Shown here one piece after another: positions 35,797 to 47,399 of a stretch of 64,000 nucleotides of DNA. Every line of letters starts with the position of its first letter. Positions within the stretch are counted from its first letter, which is position 1. Source of the stretch: Neodiprion pinetum (taxonomy: Eukaryota; Arthropoda; Insecta; Hymenoptera; Diprionidae); contig NC_060237.1 of assembly GCF_021155775.2 (NCBI RefSeq), forward strand, positions 8,581,832 to 8,645,831, given 5' to 3'. Made by a program: the position numbers and the translations under genes. Below the pieces are notes generated by a model that saw only the letters and a list, made by a program, of their open reading frames with translations, did not search any database and was not told where the DNA came from.

Positions 35797-38091
35797 ATGG
35801 CCTCACCGACACCATCGTTGGAATCACGTGCAAACTCCCTTGGATCGTTATCCTCGCTGTCCCCGTTGACGGTGAGTGGAAGCTCTCCACCGGCAAGTGA
35901 CTCCGCGATCTGTGACGTCGACAGCTGCGATCATTGTCTCGACGCTAAACCCGGCGACGCACCTTGCCCAAACTGCCGTCTTGGCGGTGTACGCTGCACC
36001 GGTTGTAAATCAACTGAATCCGACGCTATTGCGCGGTGTTTCGATTGCGCAAACTTCCTCTGTCCAAACTGCGTGATGGCGCATCAATTCATGCACTGTT
36101 TCGAGGGACACCGGGTCCTCAATTTGGGCGACTCGAAGATCGACGAGCCGAAGCACAACCTCGTGGTGAACGGCGGAAACGGGGAGAAGACGCTCCTATG
36201 TCCAAGACACAAAAACGAACTTCTGAAGTACTACTGCAAGTCCTGCGGCGTTCCCGTATGCAAGGAATGCACGGTATCGGATCATCTCGCACCCCTTCAC
36301 GACTGCGCGCACATCTCGGAGGCCGGGCCTCAACAGTTGGAAGCGGTAGCACGAGCCGTTCAAGAAGGGAGAGCGAGGGCCTCGGACATCAGGACGGCGG
36401 TGAAAGCCGCGGATCACGGAGCCGCCAGACTTCAAGTACAGTATCACAAGGCTCAGAACGAGATAAACGACACCTTCCAATTTTATCGGTCGATGCTCGA
36501 GGAGCGCAAACAGGAACTGCTCAAAGAGCTGGAGTCGGTATTTTCGGCGAAGCACATATCACTCGGTGTCGTTACACAAAAGGCGAACGATACCGCGGAC
36601 AAGATACAGCAGACCTGCGACTTCGTGGAGCGACTGACCAAGTACACGACGGTCACGGAAGTGCTGATGGTCAAGAAGCTCCTCGACACGAAACTTCAGG
36701 CTTTGATAAACTCCACCCCAGACGTGACGAACCACTCGGCGGATCTGGAGTTCGTCAGCAACTATCAGGCCATACAAGTCGGCGTCAGGAACACCTTCGG
36801 CTACGTCAGGAGCAGCAGCGAGAGCAACGCCGGACCCAGCAAGCAACCGCCGATCGCCAGACCCACGGCCCTGTCGAGCGGAAGCAGCAACGGCAGCAGC
36901 GGACCCGGAAGCGCGGGATCCTTGGGAGGACTCCTGCTGGACAGACCGTACAGCAACGGACTCGTCTCGACGAGCACGACGTGCGCCGTCTCGACGTCGC
37001 CCTCCCCCTTCGAGAGCAACGTCATATCGAAGAGGTTCAGCACGGCAAACAGCCTCGGTCCGTTCTCGACCACCATAAGCGACTTGAACCTTAACGGCAT
37101 GAATCCATACGAGAAGTGGAGCAACGGCGGATGCGACGCGTATCCGGTTCCGGCGAACGAACACTTTCCGCTTCCTCAAGCACCCGCCGATTCGGTGCTC
37201 GATCTTACGTCGAAGCTCATGTCGGCAGCGATATTTCCACCCAAATCCCAGATCAAACGGCAGAAGATGATCTATCACTGTAAATTCGGCGAGTTCGGGG
37301 TTATGGAGGGACAGTTTACCGAGCCGTCGGGGGTCGCGGTCAACGCCCAGAACGACATCATCGTCGCCGATACGAACAATCACCGCATACAGATATTCGA
37401 CAAGGAGGGACGTTTCAAGTTCCAGTTCGGGGAGTGCGGAAAACGGGACGGTCAGCTCCTTTATCCCAACAGAGTCGCGGTCGTTCGCACTTCCGGGGAT
37501 ATAATAGTGACCGAGAGGTCGCCGACCCATCAGATACAGATATACAATCAGTACGGTCAGTTCGTGAGGAAGTTCGGGGCTAACATACTTCAGCATCCCC
37601 GAGGCGTGACCGTCGACTCCAAGGGGAGGATCGTCGTAGTCGAGTGCAAGGTCATGAGAGTGATAATATTCGATCAGGCCGGGAACGTTCTTCAGAAGTT
37701 TGGCTGCTCGAAGCACCTCGAGTTTCCAAACGGGGTCGTGGTCAACGACAAGCAGGAGATATTCATCAGCGACAATCGGGCCCATTGCGTAAAGGTATTC
37801 AACTACGAGGGTGCCTATCTCAGGCAGATCGGCGGCGAGGGAATAACGAATTATCCAATCGGCGTCGGGATCAATGCCGCCGGTGAAATACTCATCGCTG
37901 ACAATCACAACAACTTTAATCTCACCATATTCACTCAGGACGGACAACTCGTCTCGGCTCTCGAGAGCAAGGTCAAGCACGCACAGTGCTTCGACGTCGC
38001 ATTGATGGACGACGGTTCCGTGGTACTTGCTAGCAAGGATTATCGACTTTACATTTATCGTTACGTTCAGGTACCGCCTATCGGAATGTAG
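35797..38091 (+). CDS. brat: Brain tumor (Brat) TRIM-NHL translational repressor
   Basis: This is one uninterrupted 764-codon frame ending in TAG. Residues 67-105 form B-box 1 (C67, C70, C81, C84, C89, C92, H100, H105). Residues 135-172 form B-box 2 (C135, H138, C147, C150, C155, C158, H163, H168). A coiled-coil follows at about 177-300, then a Ser/Gly/Pro-rich linker at about 336-486. A C-terminal NHL six-bladed propeller spans about 493-760, with repeats such as GVAVNAQNDIIVADTNNHRI. No RING is present. This order is that of Drosophila Brat. There the NHL domain binds RNA and works with Pumilio, Nanos and the cap-binding protein 4EHP to repress mRNAs such as hunchback, limiting neuroblast self-renewal and growth. 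It acts in the cytoplasm. The frame is shorter than the fly protein (about 1037 aa), mostly through less low-complexity sequence before the NHL. The start is secure: in-frame TGA at 35788-35790, favourable context (A at -3, G at +4). Codon use is much GC-richer than the flanks. The orthology call is from reading the sequence, not from an alignment. Confidence 0.97.
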   Translation: MASPTPSLESRANSLGSLSSLSPLTVSGSSPPASDSAICDVDSCDHCLDAKPGDAPCPNCRLGGVRCTGCKSTESDAIARCFDCANFLCPNCVMAHQFMHCFEGHRVLNLGDSKIDEPKHNLVVNGGNGEKTLLCPRHKNELLKYYCKSCGVPVCKECTVSDHLAPLHDCAHISEAGPQQLEAVARAVQEGRARASDIRTAVKAADHGAARLQVQYHKAQNEINDTFQFYRSMLEERKQELLKELESVFSAKHISLGVVTQKANDTADKIQQTCDFVERLTKYTTVTEVLMVKKLLDTKLQALINSTPDVTNHSADLEFVSNYQAIQVGVRNTFGYVRSSSESNAGPSKQPPIARPTALSSGSSNGSSGPGSAGSLGGLLLDRPYSNGLVSTSTTCAVSTSPSPFESNVISKRFSTANSLGPFSTTISDLNLNGMNPYEKWSNGGCDAYPVPANEHFPLPQAPADSVLDLTSKLMSAAIFPPKSQIKRQKMIYHCKFGEFGVMEGQFTEPSGVAVNAQNDIIVADTNNHRIQIFDKEGRFKFQFGECGKRDGQLLYPNRVAVVRTSGDIIVTERSPTHQIQIYNQYGQFVRKFGANILQHPRGVTVDSKGRIVVVECKVMRVIIFDQAGNVLQKFGCSKHLEFPNGVVVNDKQEIFISDNRAHCVKVFNYEGAYLRQIGGEGITNYPIGVGINAAGEILIADNHNNFNLTIFTQDGQLVSALESKVKHAQCFDVALMDDGSVVLASKDYRLYIYRYVQVPPIGM

Positions 38092-38260
38092 AGGAAGAGT
38101 CCTTTTTTTTATTATCGGTAACTGCAGAGCGAATCGCTAACTCGCCTCTGGCCTTCTCAATTTTTTTTTTTTATTATTCCATCGCTCGGGCAAAGTAACA
38201 GAAAACGAAACAAAAGAAACACACAAATTCACACACACACTATATTTGTCCCTATTTTAT

Positions 38261-38288
<28 letters not shown>
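38261..38288 (+). repeat. ACT trinucleotide repeat in the brat 3' UTR
   Basis: About nine ACT units start 170 nt after the brat stop and grade into further TTA and ACT triplets to about 38325. Confidence 0.9.
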
Positions 38289-38291
<3 letters not shown>

Positions 38292-38521
38292 TATTACTAT
38301 TACTACTATTATTACTACACTACTACTATACGTAATTTAAATCGGTGTGTGCGTACGTGTCCAGATGCCGTGTCTGTATAACGGTGAGGAAAAAAAAAAC
38401 CATGGAGAAAAAAAAAATACGTACCGTTCGAAGGTGTTTGTTTGTTTGTTCATTTCAATGCTAGGATTATTGGGTCATTCAGATTGATGATTCCATAAGT
38501 TAATATTATCATGACACGGCA

Positions 38522-38529
38522 TGTATATA
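38522..38529 (+). promoter_or_regulatory. Pumilio response element candidate (TGTATATA)
   Basis: The octamer fits UGUANAUA and lies about 430 nt after the brat stop, in the most proximal part of the likely 3' UTR. It would be kept in even a short isoform. Pumilio is Brat's partner, so a feedback loop is conceivable. An octamer of this kind occurs often by chance in AT-rich DNA. Confidence 0.35.
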
Positions 38530-40072
38530 CATATATACGCATATATGCATCGCCAAGGCACTAAAATTAAAATTCCAAAAACAGACAGACACAGAGGACA
38601 CACACACGCGCGCGTGTACCAGCCACCCCCTTAATAACGTGCATCCACAAAAGCGTGAAGAAAGAGAAGAAAAAAAACACACACACACACACACAAAAAT
38701 GAAAGAAAGCACGAAGACAAAAAAAAAAAAAAAAAAGTGAAATGAAAAACTTACTTGTTAATGTTGTTATAACTGATAATACTGTTGTTGTTGTTTAGTT
38801 GTAGAGCTCGCCGCCGCTAGTCACTTGTTCTCCCTTTTGCTCCCATCTCATCTTCCACTCGAACAAAAAACAAATGGATTACACGAAGTAGCAAGGAAAA
38901 AAAAAAAAAAGAAATCGAAGCAAAAATAATTAACGAAATCACGATTGAAAAAAAAAAAAAGAAAGAAATCCCCCAACACTTAATTAAAGAAAGAAAATAT
39001 TATCTTTCGCGTATTACGATCATTAATCATCGTGTCCATGATCGTCATACCTTCCATCCGCATACAATCATCGTCATATTATATCTATTATTACGAGTAT
39101 ATATACTTACCGCTTTGTTATATAATAATCGGCATTCGGCGTGGCGTCTGCTGCAGGAAAATTTTCTCCCTTCATACTCTACCTTCACCTTCACCTCGCT
39201 CCGTTCTTTTCGTCGCTCTCTCATTTTACAAAATTCAAAACTCCATTCGCATTTATTTTTTTTTTTTTTTTTTTTATACACGCGCATACGATCATTCCTT
39301 CCTTCATTTTTCTCGTTTCCGACTTGTACGCGTATCGTTTCCGTTATCCCCTCCCCCCGTGATGTAAACGGTGGTCCGAATGAAACTTGTTTACATCCAC
39401 CTTTTTACACGATCATATTACGTAAGTAATTCGTTTTCCCACCTCATCGTCTCACATTTTATCATTCATTCGTATTATTAATTTTATTATCATTATTATT
39501 AATAATATTATTCTCATTATTATTATCATTATTATTAATATTATTGTCCTCATTATTATTATTATTGTTGTTGTTTTTACAAATCGAAAGATGTCCTCTC
39601 TGCACGTCTCGACGACTCTCTTTCTCCCTCGCGATTCTCTCTCTACTCGCAAAAAGCCCTCAATTTGTTATATATTGTCTAATTGATTAGGTAACTTAAT
39701 AACGAAAAGTGGAAGAAACAGAAACGAAAAACAAAAACAAAAAAAAAAAAAAAAAACAAAAAACAAAAAACTTAATAATTGTGAATACGACTCGATATTT
39801 TTAAATTATGCATTGGTGTGTGCAAATTGTACGCGGAATATAAGATCTCTGCGAGAATTGAATTTAACGAAAATATACTCACAATTTCAGATTACGCGCG
39901 TTGCGTTGCGTTCTCGCAATAGATCGAGTACTTCATATGTATTATATACATGTTCTAATTGTTACGCGTTCGTTGACAAGTGAGAGAAAGAAAGTGGAAT
40001 GAAAACAAAAACGAGGAGGGGGAAAGAAAAAAGCAACAAAGAAAAGAAAACAGAAGAACACAAAAAGCAAAA

Positions 40073-40078
40073 AATAAA
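40073..40078 (+). terminator. Candidate poly(A) signal AATAAA
   Basis: This is the first canonical AATAAA I found after the brat stop, about 2 kb downstream. A second lies at 40242-40247 just after a C17 run, and a third at 40983-40988. A variant ATTAAA is nearer, at 38983-38988. Any of them could end a short isoform; 3'-end reads would be needed to choose. Confidence 0.3.
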
Positions 40079-40638
40079 CCTCGTAGGTTCTTTGTATCCA
40101 AGTTTGCAATGCGCGCGCGTTGTTCCATCAGGATTCTCCGCGTATAAAGAATGTCTTCGTTGCCGGTCTCTTTCTCTCTCTCTCTCCCTCTATATATATA
40201 TATATATCTTTCTCTCTTTCTAACCCCCCCCCCCCCCCCCCAATAAACGGATAATAAGGACTATGATAAGCTTTATCGTTCGCAGTATTACGCACTTCTA
40301 CTATTACGTAGACACAATTAGCACAGGTATAGATTATATTATGCACGTATGTGGGTATATTACACAGACGACAGTTGATCCTATGTAGTATTAATTATTC
40401 GATATCGCCGTTTACGATATCATTTCACCGGAAACTGCAAAATTGAATCCAGATCCGCACCCTCGCAGTTATGCCGCCACGTTATACACGTTATGTCTAT
40501 AAATAATTAATATACGATGTAAAATGAGAGCACGAGCAGCGTACCTATATATACCATATGTGTATTAGTTGAACATTTCGCACAAGCACGTATAGAGAGT
40601 ATAGTATAGTAGTGAATTAATTATTGCATTTTTAAGCG

Positions 40639-40674
40639 TTTGTTTGTTTGTTTGTTTGTTTGTTTGTTTGTTTG
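40639..40674. repeat. TTTG tetranucleotide repeat
   Basis: Nine perfect TTTG units, G/U-rich on the + strand. In a 3' UTR transcript this would be a run of UUUG motifs, a plausible site for U-rich RNA-binding proteins. Confidence 0.9.
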
Positions 40675-42125
40675 TCTTCTTTTCTAGTTTTATATGCTGG
40701 ACGTTTCTCTCTCCCTCTCTCCCTCTCTCTCTCTCCCGTTATTGTTTCTTTTTTGCTCCCAGTTCTTTTTGTTTCTAACTCTCTCACTGTGTACGTGTTC
40801 AGATGAGATCAGATGAGATGAAATTCTCCTCTTTTCCTTTTCGATTATAACCGTCTTTTGCTCACTGTTTCTCTCTCTCTCTCTCACTCTCACACATGCC
40901 AGTGATTGTATCGCATTGGCAGTGTTTTACTTCCTCCTTATTCGAATATAGTATTAATATATTTTGTTGGACGAGAGTCGCGAATAAAGTCCGATACGCG
41001 TATCCGCGGGCTTACAACTCAATTTCGTGCATGATTACTATTACTAATACTATTATTATTATTACTATTATTATTATTATTATTATTATTGATTAATTAT
41101 TATTATTATTTCTTTTTACCCACTTAACCCGATGTTCGGCCACTGCCCCAGCTATAATAGACAGAATGACGGATACCACGGTGAAAGATGTCATGTATGA
41201 GTAGGTACATTGATTATGCATTCTACATATGTGTTAGTACAACTTGTAATATTGCAGCTGCGATAATAATTGAATTACATTATATACCCAGAATTACAAT
41301 TATTATTACATTACTTAATTATCGCGGACGATTTAAGAAAATTCTTATTACATTTTACTAACGGAAAATACGGCTAGCTAGCAACAGCCCCCCAGCCCCA
41401 CCCCCACCCTGAACGATCGCATGTCATAATTCACACGCGCATTACCTTCGCGCAGATATAAATATTTGTTTTCTTTTTTTTTTTTTTTTTTTCATCCTCA
41501 ATTTGTTTCGTTATTTGTTTTTTTCTCGATTCTAAAAATTTGTAAATCAAATTATTTTTTCACGTTGTTTCTGTTTTCCAGGGAAATTTCTCATCTCGTT
41601 TGATTATTCGTTATATTTTTTTTTTTTTTCCTCTTTCTCGTTTTTCACCGTTACTTTACTTATTTTATTTAAAAATACAACGACATATTGTAACATAAAT
41701 TGGACAACTAAATCGTATGTAATATTTATACGGACAATTGTCCCTAATTTTCTTGAATTTTACTCGCGCCAAATCGATCGATTTTAATCCCCGCGATAGT
41801 GATTTATTTATCTTTATACGATTCGACAATTTCGGCGAGGGGGGAAGGGAGAAATTGAAGATGAAGAAGAATTGGAAAATAGTACGATTAAAGCCTGACC
41901 GAACAAAGCTGGAGGATATCATTTTTATCTCTGCTCTCAGGATCGAGTTTATTATTACTATATTCAAGACGGACCAAGTCAAGCATTTTTTAGGCGTGGC
42001 GCAGATGCCGTGCCATGTACGCATATATGTTTGCCAACCCATACATATACATGTATATAGGCACATGTGCCGTGCATATCTCTCTGTGTATATAAAATAT
42101 ATACTTATAAGTATATATTCATATT

Positions 42126-42174
42126 CCCGGAACTTGCGGACAGATAATTATTCTTATCGTCCAGAACTTCCGGG
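42126..42174 (+). ncRNA. Compact stem-loop in the probable brat 3' UTR
   Basis: CCCGGAA (42126-42132) pairs with TTCCGGG (42168-42174). The stem continues inward in blocks of 2, 4 and 5 pairs to a 6-nt loop at 42148-42153, giving 18 pairs with three mismatches and one bulge. It is GC-rich at its base. A perfect 24-nt palindrome (42096-42119) and a weaker stem (42010-42064) precede it. It could be an RNA-protein recognition element in the 3' UTR; function is unknown. Confidence 0.3.
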
Positions 42175-42502
42175 CTACTTCGGAGTACTCACTGCCGTAT
42201 AATAATTGCTGCGACACAAGACGTTCCATCATCTTTTACATGCTCAAATTAAAATGAATTCCATGCTTTTGATTATAATTGTTATTTTTAGACGAGAGTG
42301 TAATAATATAAATATTCCATCGGAAATTTCAATATTACATATTTTCCAATTTTTTTTCCTCCTCGTATTCCCTGTATAATAAAAAATTACTCAACTTACC
42401 TTACTACGTATATCCAAAGTTCGTCTCTCCGTCGTGAATTCGAGAATTTCAATTTTTCACAACGCCAAAATCCTCTAGTAACTTATAAATACGACACAGT
42501 CT

Positions 42503-42510
42503 TGTAAATA
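42503..42510 (+). promoter_or_regulatory. Pumilio response element candidate (TGTAAATA)
   Basis: This is an exact match to UGUANAUA about 4.4 kb after the brat stop. It would be present only in long 3' UTR isoforms. Another exact TGTAAATA is at 50672-50679 and a TGTAGATA at 49467-49474. Chance occurrence is likely for some of these. Confidence 0.3.
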
Positions 42511-43020
42511 CCTTATATACTTTGTGTGGCGTTATTATTATAATATACGGGCGTTTTCCCTACACACTTGACAACATGAATTTTTTTATTATCGTTTTGG
42601 ATCACATTCGGTAAGATATGTACACATATATGAATATATTTAATATAATATCAGAGCGGGTCGTTATAGGCCTATTGTTTCTTGTTTTCTTTTATTTCAT
42701 TTTTTCAGCGAAATTTAATACATTATTATTATTATTACTCATTATTATTATTATTATTATTGTCCTTATGTAGGTATAGGTGTTATAATTCTCGTTGTAT
42801 AATCGACAAGTCACACTTCTCTGGAATGAAAGACAAGAAATAATTTGAATGAAAAAGAAAAAGAAAACAAAGAAACGAACAAAAAACCGAAAGAATGAGA
42901 GAAAAATTGCAAAGTGGCGTGTGTATAACGTATATATATATATAATATAGATTCTGTAACGTGTAACGGAGCACCAAATTCTTACACGATTATGAAAAGT
43001 AATAACGAGACGACGAAAGA

Positions 43021-43053
43021 GAGTGAGTGAGAGAGAACAAGAAAGAGAGTGAA

Positions 43054-43102
<49 letters not shown>
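43021..43102. repeat. GA-rich purine tract
   Basis: About 80 bp consists almost purely of GA and AAG units. It generates the Glu/Arg-rich and Leu/Ser-rich open frames seen on the two strands. Confidence 0.9.
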
Positions 43103-43911
43103 TAAGAGTGAATAAATTGAATAAATTGAAGAGATGGAGGGAAAGGGAAAGAAAGAGAGTAAGGAATCCTATCAAAAAAGTCGGCGCACTGTTGGTACTA
43201 TATACCGTTGTTATTTAATTACTGTTAACATGTACATCTCGCGTATTTGTTTTATGACGTCTATTCCGGGTTTTTTTTTTCTTTTTTTTTCTTTTTTTTT
43301 CTCATACATTAGTATTAATATTTTTTTTTCTCTCTTCTCTCGTGCGCATATACGAAATAAGAATTTGGCAAATAAAACGGGAAATAAAAGAAAAATCATT
43401 AACAGATACGAAAAAAACGATGCTGAAAGAAGAAGAAAGAAAAAAAAAAAACAAAAATGACAAGCGGCATAATAGAGGACGTCCTCTTCACGAATGCAGT
43501 GAGACGCGTTAGCATAAAATTGTTATTATACTATTGTCGATACTATTATCGCTAATTTTTACTATTATTACTATCATTACTATTATTATTAATATTAATA
43601 TTAATATCGTTTGAAGTCGTGCTATTCTTATTCGCATGCAGAGGAACGTAATTATGCAGCAAGTGTGCCTGTATAATACAGATGGCATTGTTATACTGTT
43701 AATACTTGCCGGAATTATGTTGACGTGCTATGACGTGAAAAGTGGGAGAAAAGTGAGAGAGAAAGAAAGAGATGAAAGAACGGAGAGGTTGAATCGGTTC
43801 TACTACTATATATATATACACATATCGATTTGTTTTATTTAATTTTTCTCAATTCTTATGTATATAAATATATATTTAATAACTGCTTTGCGTATACGAA
43901 CAAAAAAATTT

Positions 43912-43945
43912 GGGGCAGGGGGGGGGGGGGGTGGAGGGCGGGCGG
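43912..43945 (+). repeat. G-run cluster with G-quadruplex potential
   Basis: A G4 run, a run of 14 or more Gs, then GG, GGG, GGG and GG lie within 34 nt, broken by one or two bases. The + strand, which is the brat sense strand, carries the Gs, so an RNA G-quadruplex could form if the UTR reaches here. Confidence 0.6.
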
Positions 43946-44246
43946 TTTAAAAAAAAATAAATAAACGTCAATCTCCAACACAAGCGTTGTATCACGCTTT
44001 ATAATAATAATAATTATAATTACTGCGACGACGAACCATTCGCCACGTCTCATAAACAAAAGATATACGTAAAGAATAACAACAATCTTGCAAATTATTA
44101 ATCATCCCACTGGACGACGCGCGTCAAAATGCCACTCTTTTTTATAAACAATATTGACGTTTCCACTTATATTATTTAAATGCCCGTTATATTATACACA
44201 TTTCCTTTCCCACTCTCAGTCTTGTATTTACAATTATTCTTATCAT

Positions 44247-44304
44247 TACTATTATTATTATTATTATTATTATTACTACTACTACTACTACTATTATTAT
44301 TATT
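44247..44304. repeat. TTA/CTA trinucleotide repeat
   Basis: About 19 triplets, mostly ATT then ACT. The + strand frame reads as a poly-Tyr or poly-Leu run and is not coding. Comparable TTA arrays lie at 39473-39570, 41040-41105, 42725-42770 and 44380-44455. Confidence 0.9.
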
Positions 44305-45031
44305 TAATCGTCCACGTATGTATAACGTTGCCTATTATATAATATTTGGTTATGTGTTTGCCTATATTACTAGTTATTATTACTATTATTATTATTATTA
44401 ATATTATTATCATCAATATTACTATTAAATATTATTATTATTAATATTATATTGGGTCGGAAATGACAAAGAATGTCCCCCCACTGTGCCAGCTAGCCAA
44501 AAACGCGACAAAAAACGAGAAATATAAGAAATTCCTCCCTCTCACAATTTGCACACATATACCGTGAAATCGAGATGATGATGTGCTAGTTGAATTATTA
44601 TTATTATTATTATTATTATATACATACTTACATATAGAAGAAATAATTTTTTTGTACGGTTTGTTATGTTATTATTTTTAAAAGATACAACCCAATTGTT
44701 CTTAATTTAAATGTAAATCGTATTTTTTGTTTGTTTTTTAGTTATTTTTTTGTTGTAAAATGCTTTTTAATAATATTTTCAGTTCACATTATACATACCC
44801 CCGAGTTTTTGGTGTTTATTTTCTTATTGTATACGAATGCCTTATATTAATGTAATATCCCGAAACACTCCTTTTTTTTCAATTATACCTTATACGCGTG
44901 CATAAATGCAGTCTGCGTATAATTTAAAAATCAAAATTGACGAATTGCTCGAATTTTTTTTATATACAACAATTGCTGAATGTCTATTTGGAGAAATAAC
45001 TTGCATAAATTTTTGATCATTTTTTAAATGC

Positions 45032-45064
<33 letters not shown>

Positions 45065-47376
45065 TATATATATTACGTCTTCTTTGTAATTCTGTCAATT
45101 TTTATTCTCAAAGATCAATAATACTTGTCCCCATTCCCTGTTTGCACTCCTTAAGCTTTACACATTCCAAAGTAATTTATTATTCGTAGCGTATTTGTGG
45201 TTTTTCTTTGTTGTACATGATTAGAATATTGACAGTATTTTTATATTTTTTGTCATCGGGTTTCTTTGTTATTTTTTTTTTTTTTCTATTCTCTTGTAAT
45301 ATCTAAATGCGTAAATATATCGGTTGTGGCGTCTTTGTTGAAAAAAAAAAAAAAAAAAACACTTCGCAATATTTCAAAATGCAGATTATTTATAATATGT
45401 ATATGCAAAAATTTGTTGCTAATTGTCTTCTAGTAATCAGCAAACAAAAGCAGCAACAAAACACGTTTTATTTGTCATTCTACGTGTGTGTAAAAAATAC
45501 AAATCTTTATCAGATTTTAATTATTGAACATGAATTCATTACGAATCAGTTCGACAATATCGATAAATGCGTTCTTTCATTCTGCATATAAAACGCGATG
45601 ATGTAACAAAATCCCCAAGAGAGCTTATACACCTAGTGTCGTTCAAAGCATAAAACGTTTTGCACACGAAGCGATGCAAAAGTCAAAGAGAAATAAAATG
45701 AATGAAACATGCGTCTTTCAGCAGCGGCTTCCATTCGCAATAAATAAACTACCGTAGCATATACCTGTAGTGAAAAAGGTAAGTGAAATACTTGAACGAA
45801 TATGTATATACATATATATTCATATGTGTATAATATATATATATATATGTATGTATACCTAACGTAAAAGCGAAGAAAAAGAGGCTTTTCCGTAACGTTA
45901 TCTGATTTGAAACTCCGGTCTTTTTTCAAATTTCGTAGAAATAAATCAGGTACGCGTTTACATTCACCGCGACTGAAAAAGGAGGGACAATTTTTATATT
46001 TTATACACCGATTGCGTTTAATTTCATTCACGGTTATATTAACGTAGATTTATTGCTTTTTCGTATATTTGGATCTTATTTTAAGTATCAGGTGAAAAAA
46101 TGTCCTTTCAACTGAGCTATAATAACATAATTTAAAAAAGAACAAAAATATATGGTAGGTATAATACTGAATAGAATTCTGGTGTGATAAAAAAACAAAA
46201 CAAAAAAAAAGAGAGAGAAAAACTGCCAAGAAAAATATGTCCACGTTCGTTCCATCTTCGGATATTACACACCGTTATATAGGTATGCAACACGTATTAC
46301 ATTTTGAGAGGAAAACGGTTTGCGACAGAGGGACTAAAATCACACGTCGATATACCTAAACTTCACGTTTGTTATTCCAGGAGACCGATGAACGGACTTC
46401 CTGTCGGTGTAACTCTAAACTCTCACTTTCTATTTTTGTCTTTCGCGTGAGAAAAATGTAACGGAAAGAATATCCAGTCCTGAAAAAAATCGGAGAACGT
46501 ATATTAAAATAAAGAAGAGATTTTCTTTTTGAAATTTTATACAAATTTTCAACGTGAATGATTATTGTATTTATTATTGCAATTAAAACGAAACAAACGG
46601 TATCAAATTTCACGTTCTTCGATGCAACTTTACCTTCTGAAAAAATTCAACTACCGGTTTAAAATTTAATTTATCAATCCTTTAACGATATAATATCGTA
46701 CCCAAGTCTGAGGCACGCGTTTCACGTTTCGTCCCAGTCGAGATGAGTGATTTGAATAAAACGATCTGTTTTATCCTGTCAAGAAAGGTGTTTGAATATT
46801 GAAAAACCGTAATAGAATATTGAACAAATGGGAATATAGTGGTGTGGTTATAGAAACTCCCCAAGCTTCAGTACGAAAAGAAAATTTGAAAGGAAAGAAA
46901 AATCAACTCTGATTCACAACTAACCCCTGTGCAATTGTCGGCACGATTAATCGATGCAGTATCAATGAAAGACGCCACTTTATCGATAGTGACGTATTAT
47001 TATAAACATATACTTAACAGTAAGTAAGTGACGTGCGCACGACACGTCGTATATTTCGTTTTATTTCTCATTTTATTAAGTGCTTGTGCTTCTCTCTCTA
47101 GTACGTTAGCTTTGCGATAGAAAGAAACGGAACGACAAAAAAGAAAAAAAAAAGGAGAGAAAAGAAAGAAAACTACACTCGAAAAATCCATTTCTTCGCT
47201 TATTATTATTATTATACCTAATTGACAACACAACGCGCGCTGAGGAATAAAAATTTGATCAAGTCATACCGTTTACATGTATACGGTACGTACGGTGTTA
47301 ATCGACGAAGGGAGAAAATTTTCCTAGACTGAAAAGAGTTGGAGCTGAAAAATTTTTCGAATTAAAAAAAAAAAAA

Positions 47377-47399
47377 ATGAAATGAAATGAAATGAAATC
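47377..47399. repeat. AATGA pentanucleotide repeat
   Basis: Four to five units follow a poly(A) run. Confidence 0.85.

Noticed and set aside
36559..37980. 473-codon antisense open frame across the brat NHL region, and a 352-codon alternative + frame at 36036-37094
   Set aside because: Both lie inside the GC-rich brat exon, have no domain, and are expected shadows of its codon bias.
41738..42202. 154-codon + strand open frame in the brat 3' region
   Set aside because: It has no ATG at its start, no domain, and runs through palindromic AT-rich sequence.
44154..44401. Poly-Tyr and poly-Leu open frames
   Set aside because: They are translations of TTA/CTA microsatellites.
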